Source of the DNA: Clostridiales bacterium
GTDB lineage: Bacteria > Bacillota > Clostridia > Oscillospirales > Oscillospiraceae
Length of the DNA: 64,000 nt
Reading direction: 5' to 3'
Assembly: GCA_004556755.1 (NCBI GenBank)
Contig: SFFW01000007.1
Span: forward strand, 10,665 to 74,664
The notes below the pieces were generated by a model. It saw nothing but the letters and a program-made list of their open reading frames with translations, searched no databases and had not been told where the DNA came from. Below are positions 26,523 to 35,640 of the stretch, in pieces. Position 1 is the first letter of the stretch. Every line of letters begins with the position of its first letter. The position numbers and the translations under genes are program-made.

Positions 26523-27440
26523 ATGGACGAATTGAGAATAATTGCAGAGGAGAGCGGCGAGCGTATCGACGCTCTCCTTGCTCAAAATGTGGAAACGCTC
26601 AGCCGCAGCGCCGTGCAGCGGCTCATCGACGGCGGCAGCGTGCTGGTAAACGGTGCGCCCGTCAGGAAAAATTACAAATGCAGCCCCGGCGACGAGATAT
26701 TTCTCGTGCTGCCGGAAAGCGAGGAGACCGAGCTTGTGCCGCAGGACATTCCGCTCGACGTCGTGTACGAGGACGGCGACGTTATCGTCGTAAACAAGCC
26801 CCGGGGCATGGTGGTGCATCCTGCGCCGGGTCATCCCGACGGTACGCTCGTTAACGCCCTGCTGCATTACTGCGGCAGCAGTCTGTCCGGCGTCGGCGGC
26901 GAGAAGCGCCCGGGCATCGTTCACCGCATCGACAAGGACACGTCGGGGCTTATCATTGCCGCCAAGAACGATTTTGCGCACCTTGCGCTGTCGGCGCAGC
27001 TTGCCGACAGGAGTCTTTCGAGGGTGTACGAGGCGGTCGTGCGGGGCGGTATGCGTCAGGATTCCGGGACGGTGGACGCCTCCATCGGCAGACACCCGAC
27101 CGACCGAAAGCGCATGGCGGTGACGGAGAAAAACTCCCGCAATGCGGTCACGCACTGGGAGGTCGTCGCCCGCTATCGGGGCTACACCCATGTGCGCTGC
27201 CGTCTTGAGACCGGGCGCACTCACCAGATTCGGGTGCATATGGCGCACATCGGGCATCCCCTCCTCGGCGACGGGCTGTACGGTGCGCCCTGTCCCGAAA
27301 AGGGGCTGGAGGGTCAGTGCCTGCACGCAGCGCAGCTCAAGTTCGTGCATCCCCGCAGCGGCGAGTGCGTTCATCTCAGTGCCCCCCTGCCGGAGTATTT
27401 CTTAAACGTCCTCTCCCGCCTCGGCGCAGAGACAATATAA
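26523..27440 (+). CDS. rluD: Ribosomal large subunit pseudouridine synthase, RluD family
   Basis: This 305-residue RluA/RluD-type enzyme has an N-terminal S4 RNA-binding domain (SRSAVQRLIDGGSVLVNG) and the catalytic motif HRIDKDTSGL with the essential aspartate. GRTHQIRVHMAHIGHPLLGD is the second conserved region. The exact uridine targets in 23S rRNA are inferred from family. Initiation depends on coupling with lspA, because no good ribosome site is visible. The stop codon lies within a run of TATAA repeats. Confidence 0.93.
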   Translation: MDELRIIAEESGERIDALLAQNVETLSRSAVQRLIDGGSVLVNGAPVRKNYKCSPGDEIFLVLPESEETELVPQDIPLDVVYEDGDVIVVNKPRGMVVHPAPGHPDGTLVNALLHYCGSSLSGVGGEKRPGIVHRIDKDTSGLIIAAKNDFAHLALSAQLADRSLSRVYEAVVRGGMRQDSGTVDASIGRHPTDRKRMAVTEKNSRNAVTHWEVVARYRGYTHVRCRLETGRTHQIRVHMAHIGHPLLGDGLYGAPCPEKGLEGQCLHAAQLKFVHPRSGECVHLSAPLPEYFLNVLSRLGAETI

Positions 27441-27465
27441 TATAATATAATATAATATAATATAA
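27436..27465. repeat. TATAA pentamer repeat (six copies)
   Basis: Six perfect TATAA units begin at the rluD stop codon and run into the convergent terminator. Such pure short repeats mutate by slippage and also create overlapping -10-like sequences. Confidence 0.9.
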
Positions 27466-27470
27466 TAATA

Positions 27471-27506
27471 AGAAAAAACGGTGAGTTGCCTCACCGTTTT
27501 TTCTTA
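27471..27506. terminator. Bidirectional terminator between rluD and spoIVB
   Basis: AAAAAACGGTGAG and CTCACCGTTTTTT pair across a 4-base loop, serving both convergent genes. Confidence 0.9.
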
Positions 27507-28496
27507 TGCCGCTTCGTTGCAGCTTTGAGCTGCCTCGGTCATATCGCTTATGCTGATACCGTAGCCTGCCGCCGGATCGTTCACGAAAACGTGCGTCACC
27601 GCACCGACGAGCCGTCCGTTTTGGATCACGGGAGAGCCGCTCATGCCCTGAACGATGCCGCCCGTCGCCTCAAGCAGCGCCTCGTCCGTCACGGCGATCT
27701 GGAAGCAGCTATGCCCGTTTTGCTCAAAAACTCTGACGATCTCGATCTCGTACTCCCCGACCTCGCTGCCGGAAAGCGTGCATCGTATCGTCGCCTTGCC
27801 CTGCTTTGCCTCGCCGGTTTCGAGTATCTCCGACTTGTCAAAGTCAGCCACGCCGAAGATGCCGCAGCCGCAGTTTATGCGGATGTCGCCCAGCGCATAA
27901 AGCTCGTCCGACTCGCCGCAAAGCTCGCCGGGCTTGCCACGCTGACCGGGCTTTATGCCGACGATCTCGGCACTGAAAATGCTGCCGTCGCTCAGCGGCA
28001 CGATGCGTCCGGTGTCGCCGTCGCTGATGCCGTGACCGAGAGCGCCGTAGATCCCGGTCTCCGGATCGTAAAAGGTGAGCGTGCCGACGCCGCTTATGCC
28101 GTCACGCAGCCAAAGTCCGAGACGGTAAGCTCCGTCCGTGCTTTTCGCCGGAGTGAGCTTTAGGGTCTTTTGCTTTCCGTCACGATTGACCGTCACCTTG
28201 ATCTCGTCGCCGTTCAGGGCAGCGGCCGCCGCCGTAAAGTCCTCGGCGCTTTTGACCTCGACGCCGCCGAGCTTCACGATGACGTCGCCTTTTCTGATGC
28301 CCGCCTCCTCCGCCGGAGAGACGCTGCCGTTTTCCGTCTCCACCGCCGATGTCCCGGCGACGATAACGCCGTTTGCGCTGATGCGTATACCGACCGCCTC
28401 GCCGCCGACCGCAAGAGAGTCCGCCAGAGCCGCCGTGCCGATTGAGACTGCCAGCACCAAGGCTCCGAAAATGCCCGTTATTCTTTTAAAAATCAA
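27504..28496 (-). CDS. spoIVB: SpoIVB-type serine peptidase with PDZ domain
   Basis: SpoIVB is secreted from the forespore and triggers processing of pro-sigma-K. The 330-residue protein has a signal-anchor segment (about residues 8-26), a PDZ domain (about 52-118) and an S55-family peptidase domain. GALGHG carries the catalytic histidine (H155) and GMSGSP the nucleophile (S286). The best start is TTG 28496, preceded by GGGGGTG. No ATG lies upstream in frame. In many Firmicutes spoIVB lies next to spo0A; here it stands alone and converges on rluD. SpoIVB-like paralogues exist, so the exact role is slightly uncertain. Confidence 0.88.
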   Translation of the reverse strand: MIFKRITGIFGALVLAVSIGTAALADSLAVGGEAVGIRISANGVIVAGTSAVETENGSVSPAEEAGIRKGDVIVKLGGVEVKSAEDFTAAAAALNGDEIKVTVNRDGKQKTLKLTPAKSTDGAYRLGLWLRDGISGVGTLTFYDPETGIYGALGHGISDGDTGRIVPLSDGSIFSAEIVGIKPGQRGKPGELCGESDELYALGDIRINCGCGIFGVADFDKSEILETGEAKQGKATIRCTLSGSEVGEYEIEIVRVFEQNGHSCFQIAVTDEALLEATGGIVQGMSGSPVIQNGRLVGAVTHVFVNDPAAGYGISISDMTEAAQSCNEAA

Positions 28497-28617
28497 AATT
28501 TTTCACCCCCGTTTTCTCGTTATAAGTATGTGTTCGGCTGCGTAAAATAAAGCAGGTGAAATTTAAGCATTTTGCCTTTACACTGATTTATCTGAGCTTT
28601 TGACGAAAGGAAAAACA

Positions 28618-29898
28618 ATGAAAATTTTAAAATACGGCAGCACGGGTCCGAATGTGCAGCTATTGCAGCTTGCGCTGAACCGTGCGCAGAATGCGCTGCT
28701 TGACACCGACGGCGTTTTCGGCGAACGCACGAGAAATGCGCTCATCCGTTTTCAGGCGGAAAACGGTCTGAGCGCAGACGGCATTGCGGGTCCTCAGACG
28801 CAGGCGGCGCTGCGTCCGTGGTACACCGGAGTGTATATGCACCGTGTCCGGCAGGGCGACACGCTGTGGTCGATCTCCCGGATGCACGGCGTGAGCCTTG
28901 AGAGCATCGTCGCCGCAAACCCCGGCATCGACCCCGCAAACCTCGTCCTCGGCTCGACCGTGAAGGTGCCGCTGCCGTTTTCCGTCGTGCCAACCGACAT
29001 TGACTGGAGCAGCGAGCTTGTCGCCTACTGCGCTGAGGGACTGCCCGCACGCTATCCGTTTCTGAAAAGCTCCGTCATCGGCAGCAGCGTCATGGGCAAG
29101 CCGCTTTACGCGCTGAGCTTCGGGACGGGCGCAAACCGTGTCGTGTACAACGCCTCGCACCACGCAAACGAGTGGATATGCACGCCGATGCTGTTTAAGT
29201 ACATAGAGGAGCTGTGCCGTGCATACGCCTCAGGGGGCGTGATCTTCGGTCAGAGCGCCGCCGAGCTGTACCGCCTTTCGACGGTCATCTTTGTACCGGC
29301 GGTGAATCCCGACGGCATCGACCTCGTGACCGGGGCTATCTGCGAGGGCGAATACTTTGACGCTGCCCGCCGCATCGCCGCACGCTATCCGTCGATCCCG
29401 TTCCCGTCCGGCTGGAAGGCGAACATCAGGGGCGTTGACCTCAATCTGCAATACCCCGCAGGCTGGGAGACGGCACGGGACAACAAATTTGCGCTGGGCT
29501 TTGTCAGTCCCGCTCCCGCCGACTACGTCGGCTCGGCGCCGCTCGTTGCATCCGAAAGCCGTGCGATGTACGATTTTACGATGTCGGTCTCTCCGGCACT
29601 CACGCTGTCGTACCACTCGCAGGGGCGGGTGATCTATTGGAGGTACACCGACTACGAGCCGCCCCGCTCACGGCAGATCGCCGAGGCGTTTGCCGCCGTG
29701 TCGGGCTACTCGGTCGAGGATACGCCCTACGCCTCCGGCTTTGCGGGCTACAAGGACTGGTTCATTCAGAATTTCAACCGTCCCGGCTACACGATCGAGG
29801 TCGGGCTTGGCACAAATCCCCTGCCGCTGAGCCAGTTTGACGGCATCTATTCCGAAAATCTCGGCATCCTGACCTACGGAGCGCTCGCAACGCTGTAA
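28618..29898 (+). CDS. Peptidoglycan-binding, LysM and M14 zinc carboxypeptidase-type protein
   Basis: This 426-residue protein has three domains: a PG_binding_1 domain (about 8-65, GSTGPNVQLLQLAL...DGVFGERTRNALIRFQ), a LysM domain (about 74-118, HRVRQGDTLWSISRMHGVS) and an M14 peptidase domain (about 125-425). Zinc ligands are H182 and E185 in HHANEW and H333 in YHSQG. The catalytic glutamate is E394 in TIEVGLG. This layout matches gamma-D-glutamyl-(L)-meso-diaminopimelate peptidase I, which trims cell-wall peptides. No signal peptide is visible, as for some spore-associated enzymes. The ATG follows GAAAGG. Confidence 0.88.
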   Translation: MKILKYGSTGPNVQLLQLALNRAQNALLDTDGVFGERTRNALIRFQAENGLSADGIAGPQTQAALRPWYTGVYMHRVRQGDTLWSISRMHGVSLESIVAANPGIDPANLVLGSTVKVPLPFSVVPTDIDWSSELVAYCAEGLPARYPFLKSSVIGSSVMGKPLYALSFGTGANRVVYNASHHANEWICTPMLFKYIEELCRAYASGGVIFGQSAAELYRLSTVIFVPAVNPDGIDLVTGAICEGEYFDAARRIAARYPSIPFPSGWKANIRGVDLNLQYPAGWETARDNKFALGFVSPAPADYVGSAPLVASESRAMYDFTMSVSPALTLSYHSQGRVIYWRYTDYEPPRSRQIAEAFAAVSGYSVEDTPYASGFAGYKDWFIQNFNRPGYTIEVGLGTNPLPLSQFDGIYSENLGILTYGALATL

Positions 29899-29914
29899 GA
29901 GGTGCAGGTAAAAC

Positions 29915-29951
29915 AAAACTCCGAAAACGGAAACCCGTTTTCGGAGTTTTT
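29915..29951. terminator. Bidirectional terminator after the M14 peptidase gene
   Basis: AAAACTCCGAAAACGG and its reverse complement flank a 4-base loop, with A and T runs on both sides. It lies between convergent genes. Confidence 0.88.
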
Positions 29952-29977
29952 CATATTCGTTTAACTCGCTTCGGCGA

Positions 29978-31240
29978 TCACTTGTCGCTCGATTCCTTGC
30001 TTGCCTTGTAGTCCTTGTAGCTCGTGAGCTTAAAGCCGCTGTCGGTGAACATCGACTTGAAGTTCGACGCCTCAAAGCCGTTTACAAACTCGACCGTCGC
30101 CTTCTCCGTCTTTCCGTCGAGCATATCGGAGAACTCTTTATCCGCAACGGTGGCGGCAAGAGTCATGGTGGAGCTGGCGTAGGGGTCGATGATCGACTTT
30201 GCCGTGTCTAGGGGCAGACGTACGATGATGTGATAGCCGTAGGTGCTCTTAACAGGCTCCGAGACCTCGTACTCCTTGAGGCTCAGGCAGCAGTTATAAA
30301 ACTCCTCGACCATTGCGCCCTTGGCAAACTCGTAGCCCTCGGCGTTGTCGGAGTACATGAAATTATCCGCCTTGTTTGCGGTACCGCAGTTCGGGCAGGT
30401 GAGCTTGCCCTCGTCGAAGTCCTTCTTGTGGATGCCGAAAACCTTCTCGCAGCCGGTGCATTTTGCACGGTACAGGAGATCGTCGCAGTACTCGGCCTTA
30501 AGCTCGGCAAAGCGGGTCATCATCTCGTCGGTGTCGCTTATCGCACGAAGCTCGTCGGAGAGCTGCTTTGCAAGCTCGGTGCGGCGTGCGATCTCGGCAT
30601 CGGAATACTCCACGGTGCCGTTCGGGTCCTTGGTCTGAATGAGGATGTGGTTTGCGTTCACATAGCCGTTTTCCTCGGCGTACTTGAGAACGTCGGCTTC
30701 CTTGAGCTTCTCACCGTTTTCGCCGTACATATCCTCAAAAAGTGCGTTTGAAATGAGGTTCATTTCAAGGTTCTTCTTGTAGTAGTCGTAGTTTATGTTG
30801 ACGCCCGCAAGGTACTCACGGAGCTTTTCCTGGTCGGCGCCCTTACCGCACCAATTCTCGGCGGCGGTTTTGAGGGTTTCGTCGATCTCCGCTTTGTCCT
30901 CGTCGCTGAGCTTTAAGCCTCTGTCGTTAAACTCCGCCTCGACTATGCAGCTTTTGACGATGGTCTCCTTGGTGTTTGCAACGCACCACTCGAAGTTGGT
31001 CTGATTCTCGTCGAGGGGTGAGGCGGCGTCCCAGTCAACGGCGCTGCTGCCGGTGTAGCTGCTGTATACGTACTGGAGGTAGCTTGCGGAGTAGCCGAGC
31101 CAGTAGCAGTATTCGTCGAAGCTGACCTCGGTGCCGTTCACGACCATGACGGTGTCTTCCTTGTAGCTGTCGCCGGAGCAGCCCGCAAAGCAGCCCAGAA
31201 CCATAATGAGAGCGAGCGTAAGCGTAATAAATTTTTTCAT
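29978..31240 (-). CDS. PrsA-like lipoprotein foldase (parvulin type) with inserted zinc ribbon
   Basis: This 420-residue protein starts with a lipoprotein signal; the lipidated cysteine is C21 (LGCFAGC). Residues 25-190 form a SurA/PrsA-like helical chaperone region. A parvulin domain begins at ANHILIQTK (196) and ends at YGYHIIVRL (334-342). Between these parts lies a CxxC...CxxC zinc-ribbon pattern (C261, C264, C282, C285), which is not part of ordinary PrsA. It probably helps exported proteins fold on the outer face of the membrane. The ATG is preceded by GGAG at 8 bases. Confidence 0.82.
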   Translation of the reverse strand: MKKFITLTLALIMVLGCFAGCSGDSYKEDTVMVVNGTEVSFDEYCYWLGYSASYLQYVYSSYTGSSAVDWDAASPLDENQTNFEWCVANTKETIVKSCIVEAEFNDRGLKLSDEDKAEIDETLKTAAENWCGKGADQEKLREYLAGVNINYDYYKKNLEMNLISNALFEDMYGENGEKLKEADVLKYAEENGYVNANHILIQTKDPNGTVEYSDAEIARRTELAKQLSDELRAISDTDEMMTRFAELKAEYCDDLLYRAKCTGCEKVFGIHKKDFDEGKLTCPNCGTANKADNFMYSDNAEGYEFAKGAMVEEFYNCCLSLKEYEVSEPVKSTYGYHIIVRLPLDTAKSIIDPYASSTMTLAATVADKEFSDMLDGKTEKATVEFVNGFEASNFKSMFTDSGFKLTSYKDYKASKESSDK

Positions 31241-31273
31241 TTGCAATTCTCCATTCTGCAAAAATCACATATC

Positions 31274-31302
31274 ATTTTACTATACAATAGTTGCGTAATC
31301 AA
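31274..31302 (-). promoter_or_regulatory. Sigma-A promoter of the PrsA-like gene
   Basis: The minus strand has TTGATT (31302-31297) and TAAAAT (31279-31274) separated by 17 bases. Confidence 0.65.
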
Positions 31303-31348
31303 CAGATATTTGTAAATATTTAAGCCTCGCCGTGGGGGCTTTAGATTC

Positions 31349-31377
31349 TTGACGATTTGTCGGCAAAGGAATATAAT
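31349..31377 (+). promoter_or_regulatory. Sigma-A promoter of mfd
   Basis: TTGACG (31349-31354) and TATAAT (31372-31377) have a 17-base spacer. The -10 element ends only 8 bases before the mfd ATG, so the transcript is probably leaderless. Confidence 0.8.
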
Positions 31378-31385
31378 ATTTTGTT

Positions 31386-34300
31386 ATGAACATTATAACT
31401 CAGTCAATTTTTAAAAACAGGGAAGCCGCCGCCCTCCCCGACCTTGTGGAGAGCGGAGGACTTCCTGCGCTCGTTTCCGGACTTTCCGCCGTTCACCGGG
31501 CGCAGCTTGCCTCGGCGCTCCGGCAGCGCTTGGGTCTCCCCATGCTCGTTTTGTGTCCCGACGACGCCTCCGCCGAGAGCTTAAAGCGGGACATCGAAAG
31601 CATGACCGGGGAGGACGTCATCCTCCTCTGCGCAAGGGATTTCACCTTCTACCAGACCCTCGCCGCCTCACGCCAGTCGGAGCAGCGGCGGCTCTCGGCG
31701 CTGCTTGCGCTCTCGGAGGGCAAGGCGGGCATCTGCGTTGCGACGGCAGCGGCGCTCATGCAGCGCTCCGTTCCGAAGGACGTGCTTTCCCGCTCCGTCT
31801 GCTCGCTTGAGCTGAGCGGCTCCATGCCGCCCGACGAGCTGGAGTGCCGCCTCGTTTCCGGCGGCTACACCCGCAGCGACCAGGTCGAGGGACCCGGACA
31901 GTTCGCACGGCGAGGCGGCATCCTCGACTTCTTCTCGCCCGCAGAAGATGCGCCCGTGCGCATCGAATTTTGGGGCGACGATGTGGACTCCATGGGCTAC
32001 TTCGACGTCTCCACCCAGCGCCGCACCGAGGTTTTGGAAAGCTGCCGCATACTTCCCGCCGCCGAAACCCTCGTTCCGGCAACGCCCGAAGAAAGGGCGG
32101 CGCTGACCGATAAGCTCCGTGCGATGGCGTCCGCCGCCGAGAAGCGCCGCCAGAGCGAGCAAAGCGCAAAGCTTGCGCAGACGCTGCGGCAGGACGCCGA
32201 AAAGCTCGCAAGCGGCATCGCCCTGCCGGACGCCGACCGCTATATGCCGCTCATCTACCCCGACGCCTGCGCCGCAGACTACATAAGCCCCGACACTCTC
32301 GTGTTCTTCGACCAGCCCTCACGCTGCGCCGAGCGTGCGAGGGGCTACATGAAGGAGCTGTCCGACGACGTTTCGTCCCTCGCCCGACAGGGCATGATCG
32401 CACTCGGTGCCGAGCGCTTCCGCATCGGCTGGGACGAGCTGTGCCGCCGCCTTGAGGACTACCCCGTCTACATGGCGGACGCTTTCACGCTCGGACGCTA
32501 CCCCCTAAATCCCAAGACGCTTTGCTCCGTCCCCGCAAAGCAGTTGCCGTCCTACGGCGGCTCGGTGCGCACCGCCTGCGACGATGTGAGCCTGTACCTA
32601 AAGCAGGGCTACGGTGTCGAGGTGCTTGCCGGAGATATGCGCAGAGCGCAGGTATTGCAGTCGTTTTTCAAGGAAAACGGCGTTCTCGCAAAGCTCTCGG
32701 AGACCTGCGAGAGACTGCCTCAGGAGGGCGAGTGCCACATCAGCGTCGGAGCGTTTTCGGCGGGCTTCGAGTACCCCGGCATCAAGCTTGCCGTCGTGAG
32801 CGACGCTCAGCTTCTGCGTGTGCGGGAGAGGCGCAAGACGAAAAGCCGCAATCTCTCCGACAGGCAGCGCATCGGCTCGTACACCGACCTTTCGCCCGGC
32901 GACTACGTCGTCCACGACACGCACGGCATTGGGCGCTTTGCGGGCATCGTCAAGATGAAGGTGGACGGCTGCGAAAAGGACTACATTAAAATATGCTACG
33001 CCGGCACCGATACGCTTTACGTTCCGGCGACCCAGCTCGACACCGTGGCAAAGTACCTCGGTGCGGGCGAAGAAAAGCAGATAAAGCTCAGCAAGATGGG
33101 CGGCGCAGAGTGGAGCCGTACCAAGAGCCGCACCAAGGCGGCGGTAAAGAGTCTCGCAAAGGAGCTAATAAAGCTCTACGCCGAGCGCTCCCGCCTGCCG
33201 GGTCACGCCTTCGCCGCCGACTCCCCGTGGCAGCGTGAGTTCGAGGACAACTTCGGTTACACCGAGACCGACGATCAGCTCCGCTGCATAGCGGAGATTA
33301 AGTCCGACATGGAGGCGCCCACGCCGATGGACCGCCTGCTGTGCGGCGACGTGGGCTACGGCAAGACCGAGGTGGCGCTGCGTGCCGTGATGAAGTGCGT
33401 TCTTGACGGGAAGCAGGCGGCGATCCTTGTTCCGACGACGGTGCTTGCACAGCAGCACTATCAGACTGCGGTGCAGCGCTTCTTCGGCTTCCCGGTGGAG
33501 ATCGGCGTTCTGAGCCGCTTCCGCACACCGCAGCAGCAAAGCAGGACCCTTGCCGACATAAAAAGCGGCAAGTGCGACATCGTTATCGGCACGCACAGGC
33601 TCCTGCAAAAGGACGTACGCTTTAAAAACCTCGGACTGCTCATCGTCGACGAGGAGCAGCGCTTCGGCGTCGGGCATAAGGAGCATATAAAGGAGCTGAG
33701 CCGAGGCGTCGATGTTCTCACGCTTTCGGCGACGCCCATACCCCGAACGCTCAACATGGCGCTGTCCGGCATACGGGATATGTCCTGCATCGACGAGCCG
33801 CCGCAGGACAGACTGCCCGTGCAGACCTTCGTCATGGAGCATGACTGGGGCGTTTTGTGCGATGCGATATGGCGTGAGCTGAACCGAGGCGGGCAGGTCT
33901 ACTACCTGCACAACCGCATCGACAACATCGAGCGCACGGCGCTTAAATTGCAGAAAATGCTTGAGGATATGTACGGTGAGACGGTCGCCGTCGGCGTGGC
34001 GCACGGTCAGATGGACCGTGAGTCACTCGCCTCCGTCATGGAGGACGTCGAGGCGGGGAAGATCTCCGTTTTGGTCTGCACGACGATCATCGAAACGGGC
34101 ATCGACATCCCGAACGTCAACACCCTCATAATCGAGGACGCCGACAAGATGGGGCTTGCCCAGCTTCATCAGATACGAGGCAGAGTCGGGCGCTCGGCAC
34201 GGCGTGCCTCGGCGTACCTGACCTTCAGACCCAACAAGGTGCTGACCGAGATCGCCGAAAAGCGGCTCACCGCCATCCGTGAGTTTGCGGAGTTCGGCTC

Positions 34301-34925
34301 CGGCTTCAAGATCGCAATGCGTGACCTTGAGATCCGAGGAGCGGGAAATCTCCTCGGCGCAGAGCAGTCGGGGCATCTTGTCGACGTCGGCTACGATATG
34401 TACCTGCGTCTGCTGGAGGAGGCGGTGCTTGAGGAGAAGGGCGAAAAGCCGGAGCGCCGTGCGGAATGCTCCGCCGACCTTGCGGTCTCGGCGAACATCC
34501 CGGAGAGCTACATCCCCTCCGCAGAGCAGCGCATGGACATCTACCGCCGTATCTCGCTCATCCGCACCGAGGAGGAGGCGGACGACCTCACCGACGAGCT
34601 TATCGACCGCTTCGGCGACCCGCCGAGAGGCGTGAATTCGCTCATCCACGTTGCGCTTCTGCGAGGCGAGGCGGGCAAGGCGGGCATCAGCGACATAAGT
34701 CAGAAGGGCGGCGCTCTGCGCTTTATTGTCGAGGACTTCGACATGGCGAGGGTGTCGTGGCTGTACGCAAAGCCGGAGTACAAGGGCAAGCTCCGTGTGG
34801 AGGCGGGGTCGAAGCCCTGCATAAGCCTCCGTCTGCCGCCGAAGGCACGCAGCATCGAGGAGGCTCGCCGCTTTGTGGGAGACTGGCTCAAAAGTGCGGA
34901 AGCGCCCTTGGGCGGACTCAGATAA
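31386..34925 (+). CDS. mfd: Transcription-repair coupling factor
   Basis: This 1179-residue DNA translocase removes stalled RNA polymerase from lesions and recruits UvrA. Domains in order: UvrB-like N-terminus (about 1-350, including RRGGILDFFSPAEDAPVRIEFWGDDVDS-type sequence), an RNA-polymerase-interacting domain near DYVVHDTHGIGRFAG, RecG-like helicase domains with Walker A GDVGYGKTEV and DEEQRFGV, the TRG region, and a C-terminal autoinhibitory domain. No ribosome binding site precedes the ATG, fitting the promoter position. It is monocistronic. Confidence 0.97.
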   Translation: MNIITQSIFKNREAAALPDLVESGGLPALVSGLSAVHRAQLASALRQRLGLPMLVLCPDDASAESLKRDIESMTGEDVILLCARDFTFYQTLAASRQSEQRRLSALLALSEGKAGICVATAAALMQRSVPKDVLSRSVCSLELSGSMPPDELECRLVSGGYTRSDQVEGPGQFARRGGILDFFSPAEDAPVRIEFWGDDVDSMGYFDVSTQRRTEVLESCRILPAAETLVPATPEERAALTDKLRAMASAAEKRRQSEQSAKLAQTLRQDAEKLASGIALPDADRYMPLIYPDACAADYISPDTLVFFDQPSRCAERARGYMKELSDDVSSLARQGMIALGAERFRIGWDELCRRLEDYPVYMADAFTLGRYPLNPKTLCSVPAKQLPSYGGSVRTACDDVSLYLKQGYGVEVLAGDMRRAQVLQSFFKENGVLAKLSETCERLPQEGECHISVGAFSAGFEYPGIKLAVVSDAQLLRVRERRKTKSRNLSDRQRIGSYTDLSPGDYVVHDTHGIGRFAGIVKMKVDGCEKDYIKICYAGTDTLYVPATQLDTVAKYLGAGEEKQIKLSKMGGAEWSRTKSRTKAAVKSLAKELIKLYAERSRLPGHAFAADSPWQREFEDNFGYTETDDQLRCIAEIKSDMEAPTPMDRLLCGDVGYGKTEVALRAVMKCVLDGKQAAILVPTTVLAQQHYQTAVQRFFGFPVEIGVLSRFRTPQQQSRTLADIKSGKCDIVIGTHRLLQKDVRFKNLGLLIVDEEQRFGVGHKEHIKELSRGVDVLTLSATPIPRTLNMALSGIRDMSCIDEPPQDRLPVQTFVMEHDWGVLCDAIWRELNRGGQVYYLHNRIDNIERTALKLQKMLEDMYGETVAVGVAHGQMDRESLASVMEDVEAGKISVLVCTTIIETGIDIPNVNTLIIEDADKMGLAQLHQIRGRVGRSARRASAYLTFRPNKVLTEIAEKRLTAIREFAEFGSGFKIAMRDLEIRGAGNLLGAEQSGHLVDVGYDMYLRLLEEAVLEEKGEKPERRAECSADLAVSANIPESYIPSAEQRMDIYRRISLIRTEEEADDLTDELIDRFGDPPRGVNSLIHVALLRGEAGKAGISDISQKGGALRFIVEDFDMARVSWLYAKPEYKGKLRVEAGSKPCISLRLPPKARSIEEARRFVGDWLKSAEAPLGGLR

Positions 34926-34946
34926 GGATAAGCCGCCCTTGAACAC

Positions 34947-34975
34947 TTGAATCCTGCAAATTTTTGTGTTATTAT
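34947..34975 (+). promoter_or_regulatory. Sigma-A promoter of the CAT-like gene cluster
   Basis: TTGAAT (34947-34952) and TATTAT (34970-34975) are separated by 17 bases, upstream of the GTG at 35008. Confidence 0.65.
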
Positions 34976-35007
34976 TTTATCGGATAAAGCGTCAAAGGAG
35001 GCGGAAC

Positions 35008-35628
35008 GTGAAGGAGCTTTGCTACGATACATGGCGTCGGCGTGAGCTGTATGAGTTTTTCTCGCCCATGTCGAACCCGTTTTATTCCGTGACCTTCAAT
35101 CTCGACGTCACGGAGCTTTACGACTATGTAAAATCGCAGGGGCTGAGCTTTTACTATGCGCTGACCTACCTTGTGACGAAGGCGGTAAATTCCGTCGAGG
35201 CGCTCAGATACGCCATGCACGACGGCGTCCCGGTGCTGCACGACGCCCGGCGTCCGAGCTTTACGGACCTAAAGCCCGGTGCGGACAGCTTCCACATCGT
35301 GACGATGGCGGCGGACGGCGATATCGCAGATTTCTGCCGTGAGGCAAAGCGCAAAAGCGACGAGCAGACCTGCTTTATCGACATGACGAGCGAGAGCGAC
35401 GATCTGATATTCATATCCTGCCTGCCGTGGATCGAGCTTACCGCATTCACGAACGAGCGCAACTGCGAAAAGGACGATGCGATACCCCGCATCACATGGG
35501 GCAAATACCACAACGAAAACGGCAAAAAAATTCTCGGTATGTCCGTGGAGCTGAACCACGCCTTCGCCGACGGAAAGCATGTCGGCGATTTTGCGGTCGA
35601 GCTTCGGCGGCTGATCGAATCTTTGTAA
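35008..35628 (+). CDS. Chloramphenicol acetyltransferase-like protein (CAT fold)
   Basis: This 206-residue protein matches the CAT family: FSPMSNPFYSVTFNLDVT near the N-terminus, SFYYALTYLVTKAVNS, and a C-terminal NHAFADGKHVGDF in place of the usual HHxxxDG; the catalytic second histidine is kept. Many chromosomal CAT-like proteins do not give chloramphenicol resistance, and their acyl acceptor is unknown. The start is GTG 35008 with AAAGGAGG 7 bases upstream. It is cotranscribed with a cytidylate-kinase-like gene and a small protein gene. Confidence 0.8.
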   Translation: MKELCYDTWRRRELYEFFSPMSNPFYSVTFNLDVTELYDYVKSQGLSFYYALTYLVTKAVNSVEALRYAMHDGVPVLHDARRPSFTDLKPGADSFHIVTMAADGDIADFCREAKRKSDEQTCFIDMTSESDDLIFISCLPWIELTAFTNERNCEKDDAIPRITWGKYHNENGKKILGMSVELNHAFADGKHVGDFAVELRRLIESL

Positions 35629-35640
35629 GGAGATGGGCGC

